Positions 61,063 to 64,000 of a DNA stretch of 64,000 nt are shown here, piece by piece. The position numbers and the translations under genes are program-made. The DNA comes from Butyrivibrio sp. CB08 (GTDB lineage: Bacteria > Bacillota > Clostridia > Lachnospirales > Lachnospiraceae), in assembly GCF_003625485.1 (NCBI RefSeq), contig NZ_RAIR01000005.1, positions 186,001 to 250,000 of the forward strand, in the 5' to 3' direction. The notes under the pieces were generated by a model, which worked only from the letters and a program-made list of their open reading frames with translations, was not told the origin of the DNA and ran no database searches. Every line of letters begins with the position of its first letter. Within the stretch, counting starts at the first letter, position 1.

Positions 61063-61821
61063 ATGATCGGAGTTTATCTAAGCGGAACTGGAAACACAAA
61101 GCACTGCGTCGAGAAGCTGGTGCATTTGATCGATGAAACAGCACAGTGCACTCCATTAGAAGATTCTAGGATAGAATCATTATTGGAAAAAGAGGATACC
61201 ATCGTATTAGGATATCCGACACAGTTTTCTAATGCTCCTTTTATGGTGCGTGATTTCATAAATAAAAATCATTCTCTATGGAAAGGAAAGAAGCTTTTTA
61301 TTGTCAATACGATGGGGCTGTTCAGTGGCGATGGAACAGGATGTACTGCAAGACTTTTTAAGAAGCATGGTGCGGTAATTCTTGGCGGTATGCAAATAAA
61401 GATGCCAGATTCCGTTTGCGATAGCAAGCTTCTAAAAAAGAGTGTTGAAAAGAACAGACAGATTATAAAGCTTGCAGATAAGCGCATTGAAAAAGCTGCA
61501 GAGCAGATGAAACAAGGGAAATATCCCCAGGAAGGTCTGTCCTTTATTGCTCATATTATGGGTTTGTTTGGACAGAGACTATGGTTCTATCGTAAAACCA
61601 CAGGATACACTGACAAATTGAAAATCAGCGATTCATGTATTGGCTGCGGTTTATGCAGCAAAAATTGCCCGATGAACAATATTCAGATGGAAGGCAACCG
61701 GGCAATTCCTGGAAATCGTTGTACGATGTGCTACCGCTGTATTAGTTCATGCCCGCAAAAAGCCATTACGCTTATTGGTGATACGGTGCATGAACAATGC
61801 CGATTTGAGAAGTATGTATGA
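61063..61821 (+). CDS. EFR1-type flavodoxin-ferredoxin fusion
   Basis: A 252-residue protein with an N-terminal flavodoxin domain (YLSGTGNTKHCVEKL, residues 5-19) and two [4Fe-4S] motifs at the C-terminus (CIGCGLCSKNCPMNN and CTMCYRCISSCPQKA). The pattern matches the EFR1 family common in anaerobic Firmicutes, thought to shuttle electrons between flavin and clusters. GGTAGGAGG precedes the start. Confidence 0.92.
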   Translation: MIGVYLSGTGNTKHCVEKLVHLIDETAQCTPLEDSRIESLLEKEDTIVLGYPTQFSNAPFMVRDFINKNHSLWKGKKLFIVNTMGLFSGDGTGCTARLFKKHGAVILGGMQIKMPDSVCDSKLLKKSVEKNRQIIKLADKRIEKAAEQMKQGKYPQEGLSFIAHIMGLFGQRLWFYRKTTGYTDKLKISDSCIGCGLCSKNCPMNNIQMEGNRAIPGNRCTMCYRCISSCPQKAITLIGDTVHEQCRFEKYV

Positions 61822-61839
61822 AATTGTTTAGAGGTAAAG

Positions 61840-62361
61840 ATGATAATACTTATTACAGGTTCTTCCCATGTAGGGAAGACGTTTCTAGCTCAGAAGTTAC
61901 TGGAAAAATACAGATACCCATATCTATCAATTGATCATCTGAAAATGGGGCTTATTCGTAGTGGACAGACCACTTTGACGCCTGCAGATGATGATAAGCT
62001 TACTGAGTACCTATGGCCTATAGTCCGAGAGATCATCAAAACGGCGATAGAGAATGACCAGAACCTTATCGTGGAAGGATGCTACATCCCAGCTGACTGG
62101 CGAAAAGATTTTGAAAAGAACTATCTAGAGAACATTGAATTTATTTGCCTTGCAATGACAGAAAAATACATAGATGAGCACTTTGATGAGATCATAGGGC
62201 ATGAATCTGCTATAGAATCCAGGCTGGTTGAGACAGATTGTACGATTGATGAGCTCAAACAGTGCAACAGAGGGTTCATCGATTCCTTCGGCCAGGCGGG
62301 CGAAAAAGTAACGCTTATAGAAGATAGTTTTGAAATGGTTATGGAGGGCCTATTAGACTGA
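61840..62361 (+). CDS. P-loop NTPase, small kinase-like
   Basis: A 173-residue P-loop protein. LITGSSHVGKTFLAQKLLEK (residues 4-23) is Walker A, and SIDHLKMGLIRSG the following substrate loop. NLIVEGCYIPADWRKDFE gives the Walker B-like strand. It resembles adenylate kinase-type or zeta-toxin-like kinases of unknown substrate. A weak ribosome site AGAGG lies at about 61829-61833. Confidence 0.75.
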   Translation: MIILITGSSHVGKTFLAQKLLEKYRYPYLSIDHLKMGLIRSGQTTLTPADDDKLTEYLWPIVREIIKTAIENDQNLIVEGCYIPADWRKDFEKNYLENIEFICLAMTEKYIDEHFDEIIGHESAIESRLVETDCTIDELKQCNRGFIDSFGQAGEKVTLIEDSFEMVMEGLLD

Positions 62362-62389
62362 TTCGGCTAGAAAAAATCTGAAAAAGTGA

Positions 62390-62441
62390 TTGACAAATTA
62401 TAGGTAATATATTACATTAATTAAAACATGTAATATGTTAC
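62390..62441 (+). promoter_or_regulatory. Promoter and twin palindromic operator of the marR-flavodoxin operon
   Basis: TTGACA (62390-62395), 17-base spacer, TACATT (62413-62418). GTAATATATTAC (62404-62415) is a perfect palindrome inside the spacer, and GTAATATGTTAC (62430-62441) is a near copy 26 bp on. Together they form a 17-bp inverted repeat with one mismatch (62401-62417 and 62428-62444). MarR autorepression at these sites is likely. Confidence 0.8.
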
Positions 62442-62471
62442 CTATTTATTTGCAAATAAGAGGATGAAACT

Positions 62472-62951
62472 ATGAACTATGATGAAGCAATGAATATGAG
62501 TAAGGTTGAGTTTGGTCAGATGCCGCCACAGTCGTTTCTGCTTGGACTTTTAAGCGCGTTTGATAACAGATTTCAGGCTGCAGCGGATAATTACTTCAAG
62601 GATATTACCTGGAAACAGTTCTTTGCGATAATCTGCATTAATCTGTTCAAGGAAGCGCCTACACTTAATGATCTTTCAGATGTTATGGGCAGTTCCCATC
62701 AGAATGTAAAACAGATCCTGTTAAAGCTTGAGCAAAAAGGCTTTGTTACCATGGTCCCTGATCAGAAGGATAAGAGGAAGCAGAGGATTCATCTGACTGT
62801 TAAGTGCATGAAGTTCTGTCAGGAGAATGATAATCAGAGTCCGAACAGCGCCGATATCATAGGTCAGATCTTTGAAGGCGTCGATGAAAAGAGCCTTATC
62901 ACAACAATTGAGACAATAATGCATATGGAAAGGAATTTAAGCAAACTATGA
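62472..62951 (+). CDS. MarR-family transcriptional regulator
   Basis: A 159-residue winged-helix regulator. APTLNDLSDVMGSSHQNVKQ (about residues 60-79) is the recognition helix-turn-helix, and GFVTMVPDQKDKRKQRIHLT the wing with the DxRxxR-like basic turn. MarR dimers usually repress their own operon and respond to oxidants or phenolics. It overlaps the flavodoxin gene by four bases (ATGA), so both are under the palindromic operator. Redox control of the flavodoxin is inference. Confidence 0.92.
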   Translation: MNYDEAMNMSKVEFGQMPPQSFLLGLLSAFDNRFQAAADNYFKDITWKQFFAIICINLFKEAPTLNDLSDVMGSSHQNVKQILLKLEQKGFVTMVPDQKDKRKQRIHLTVKCMKFCQENDNQSPNSADIIGQIFEGVDEKSLITTIETIMHMERNLSKL

Positions 62952-63484
62952 AGACTTTAGTTGTTTACACATCACAGACTGGATTTACAAAGAGATATGC
63001 TCAGTGGATCGCTGAGAGAATGAGCGCTGATATCCTTGATCTTAAGGATGCACAGAAAAAGGACGATAGCTCTTTTGCCGGATACGAAGCAATTGTATAT
63101 GCCGGATGGTTGATGGCTGGAAAGGTCGTAAAGGTCAACTGGTTTTTTGAGAAGGCCAAGGGCTGGAAAGATAAGCACCTTGCGCTGGTAGCAGTAGGCG
63201 GAAGCCCTAACGACAATCCGGATGTGGAGACAGCACTTAAAGATATGCTCACAGAAGAGCAGAGTGCCTACATCAAGGCATTCTACTGCCAGGGCGGATT
63301 TAACTACGAAAAGATGAACCTGCCATCAAAACTTGCAATGAAGGCATTTGTCAGCACACTGAAAAAGAGTAAGGATGAGAAACAGAGAGAAGTGGGATCT
63401 TACATTGATCATTCTTATGACGTTTCTGACATCAAATTTATAGAACCTGTTGTAGCCTACCTTCAAGGAAACGTAGTAGCATAA
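62948..63484 (+). CDS. Flavodoxin-domain protein (HemG-like, Flavodoxin_5)
   Basis: A 178-residue protein. VVYTSQTGFTKRYAQWIAER (residues 5-24) is the FMN phosphate loop, and YEAIVYAGWLMAGKV and ALVAVGGSPNDNPD are the other flavin loops. It belongs to the flavodoxin-like group that includes HemG but has no haem-synthesis neighbours. Likely an electron carrier or reductase controlled by the MarR protein. Confidence 0.88.
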   Translation: MKTLVVYTSQTGFTKRYAQWIAERMSADILDLKDAQKKDDSSFAGYEAIVYAGWLMAGKVVKVNWFFEKAKGWKDKHLALVAVGGSPNDNPDVETALKDMLTEEQSAYIKAFYCQGGFNYEKMNLPSKLAMKAFVSTLKKSKDEKQREVGSYIDHSYDVSDIKFIEPVVAYLQGNVVA

Positions 63485-63488
63485 GTAA

Positions 63489-63520
63489 TGGGCCGTTAAC
63501 TTTCACGGCCCATTTTTCTT
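63489..63520 (+). terminator. Rho-independent terminator between convergent genes
   Basis: Stem TGGGCCGT (63489-63496) with ACGGCCCA (63505-63512), then TTTTTCTTT. The stop codon of the convergent GGDEF gene (63498-63496) lies inside the hairpin. Confidence 0.9.
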
Positions 63521-64000
63521 TCGCGTTTATTTTCATACATCAGTTTATCTGCGCGCTGCAGGATCTTCTGGACAAGATTATCTTCGGATGGATCATAGAC
63601 CGCAAAGCCTTTTGAAAGCCATACCTGTTCCCAGGGCTCTTCAGCTGATGCGTTGATATCATTGACGACGATTTCAAAACGTTCCAACAGGAAGTTTAAG
63701 TTATGGAAATCCTCGTGTTTCAGGATGATGGAGAATTCATCTCCGCCGACTCTGTAAACGGGGCTTCGCTTGAATACATCACTGATGGTACGACAGGCTT
63801 TTTCGATATATATATCACCTTTATCATGTCCGTACTGGTCATTGATGCGTTTTAATCCGTCACAGTCAAAAGTACCTATAGCAAAATTAGGGTCTATGGA
63901 TCCGTTATTTATCTGTTCCTGCAATTCATCAATTGCGATTACAAAAGCGCCCTTATTCCTTACATGAGTAAGCGAGTCAATAAATATCTGTTCATTCAGG
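63496..64000 (-). CDS. GGDEF-domain protein, C-terminal part (partial)
   Basis: The - strand frame runs open from the window edge to TAA 63498-63496, giving the last 167 residues. DSLTHVRNKGAFVIAIDEL is the usual start of a diguanylate cyclase domain, GTFDCDGLKRINDQYGHDKG the substrate helix, and RVGGDEFSIIL the active-site GGDEF. It probably makes cyclic di-GMP. Any sensor domain lies outside the window. The N-terminal boundary here is the window edge, not a start codon. Confidence 0.9.
   Translation of the reverse strand, partial: LNEQIFIDSLTHVRNKGAFVIAIDELQEQINNGSIDPNFAIGTFDCDGLKRINDQYGHDKGDIYIEKACRTISDVFKRSPVYRVGGDEFSIILKHEDFHNLNFLLERFEIVVNDINASAEEPWEQVWLSKGFAVYDPSEDNLVQKILQRADKLMYENKRERKMGRES

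Overview
The window looks like chromosomal DNA of an anaerobic rumen or gut Lachnospiraceae, most like Butyrivibrio or Pseudobutyrivibrio. The base composition is AT-leaning and Shine-Dalgarno sites are strong. Fermentation runs through pyruvate formate-lyase. There is a GH3 beta-glucosidase with the reversed domain order known from Butyrivibrio fibrisolvens and Ruminococcus albus, a GH53 galactanase, and many flavodoxin and ferredoxin-type proteins. No rRNA, tRNA, CRISPR array or prophage is visible. Genus-level placement is inference from gene content only.

Bases 1-31000 form an accessory plain. Almost every gene is on the + strand, short, has its own ribosome site and is functionally unrelated to its neighbours. 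It holds eleven intact GNAT acetyltransferases (fourteen in the whole window), three iron-sulfur-type FMN reductases, four alpha/beta hydrolases, Nudix, HD, Fic, CPBP, metallo-beta-lactamase-fold, PhzF, YjdF, an MFS exporter and a methyltransferase. Between them lies gene debris: a GNAT head (5619-5684), a 71-bp exact copy of part of a hydrolase gene fused to a GNAT tail (7634-7767), a 39-bp exact copy of a GNAT start (12060-12098), a HAD fragment (13624-13701), the 3' end of a tnpB with its flank (15907-16185), a frameshifted GNAT (20374-20612) and an orphan C-terminus (21382-21525). This reads as a hot spot where small genes arrive, recombine and decay.

Two regulatory units stand out here. 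The MFS exporter (25318-26406) is preceded by its own near-consensus promoter, a 27-codon leader ORF, and a hairpin with a T-run whose 3' arm is the exporter's ribosome site, which suggests inducible attenuation. At 29167-31002 a four-helix MotA/ExbB-like membrane protein overlaps a 79-residue stand-alone LuxR-type HTH protein. A large inverted repeat precedes the pair and a secreted DUF3089 hydrolase follows it, giving a candidate membrane-sensing regulator.

Bases 31000-43800 are core and saccharolytic: pflB-pflA, a small membrane protein, a TtcA-like protein, then a GHKL sensor kinase and LytTR regulator facing left. These are divergent from two tandem GH3 enzymes of opposite domain order and a GtrA-like membrane protein. 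Two 13-bp direct repeats in the divergent gap are the likely LytTR operator.

Bases 43800-64000 carry a BlaR1/BlaI pair (without a penicillin-binding sensor) with twin operators, a methyltransferase, a GNAT, a GH53 lipoprotein, and an aberrant carbamoyltransferase. Next come DUF998, a HAD-GNAT-HAD overlap group, DUF3795, a methyltransferase, DUF89, and an OmpR-type two-component system directly upstream of an ABC ATPase and a large FtsX-type permease (a probable peptide-stress module). The window closes with P-loop, GNAT and ProC-like proteins, an EFR1 flavoprotein, a MarR-flavodoxin operon with a clear operator, and the end of a GGDEF protein on the - strand. Two pairs of near-identical terminator hairpins and a pair of REP-like hairpins recur across the window.
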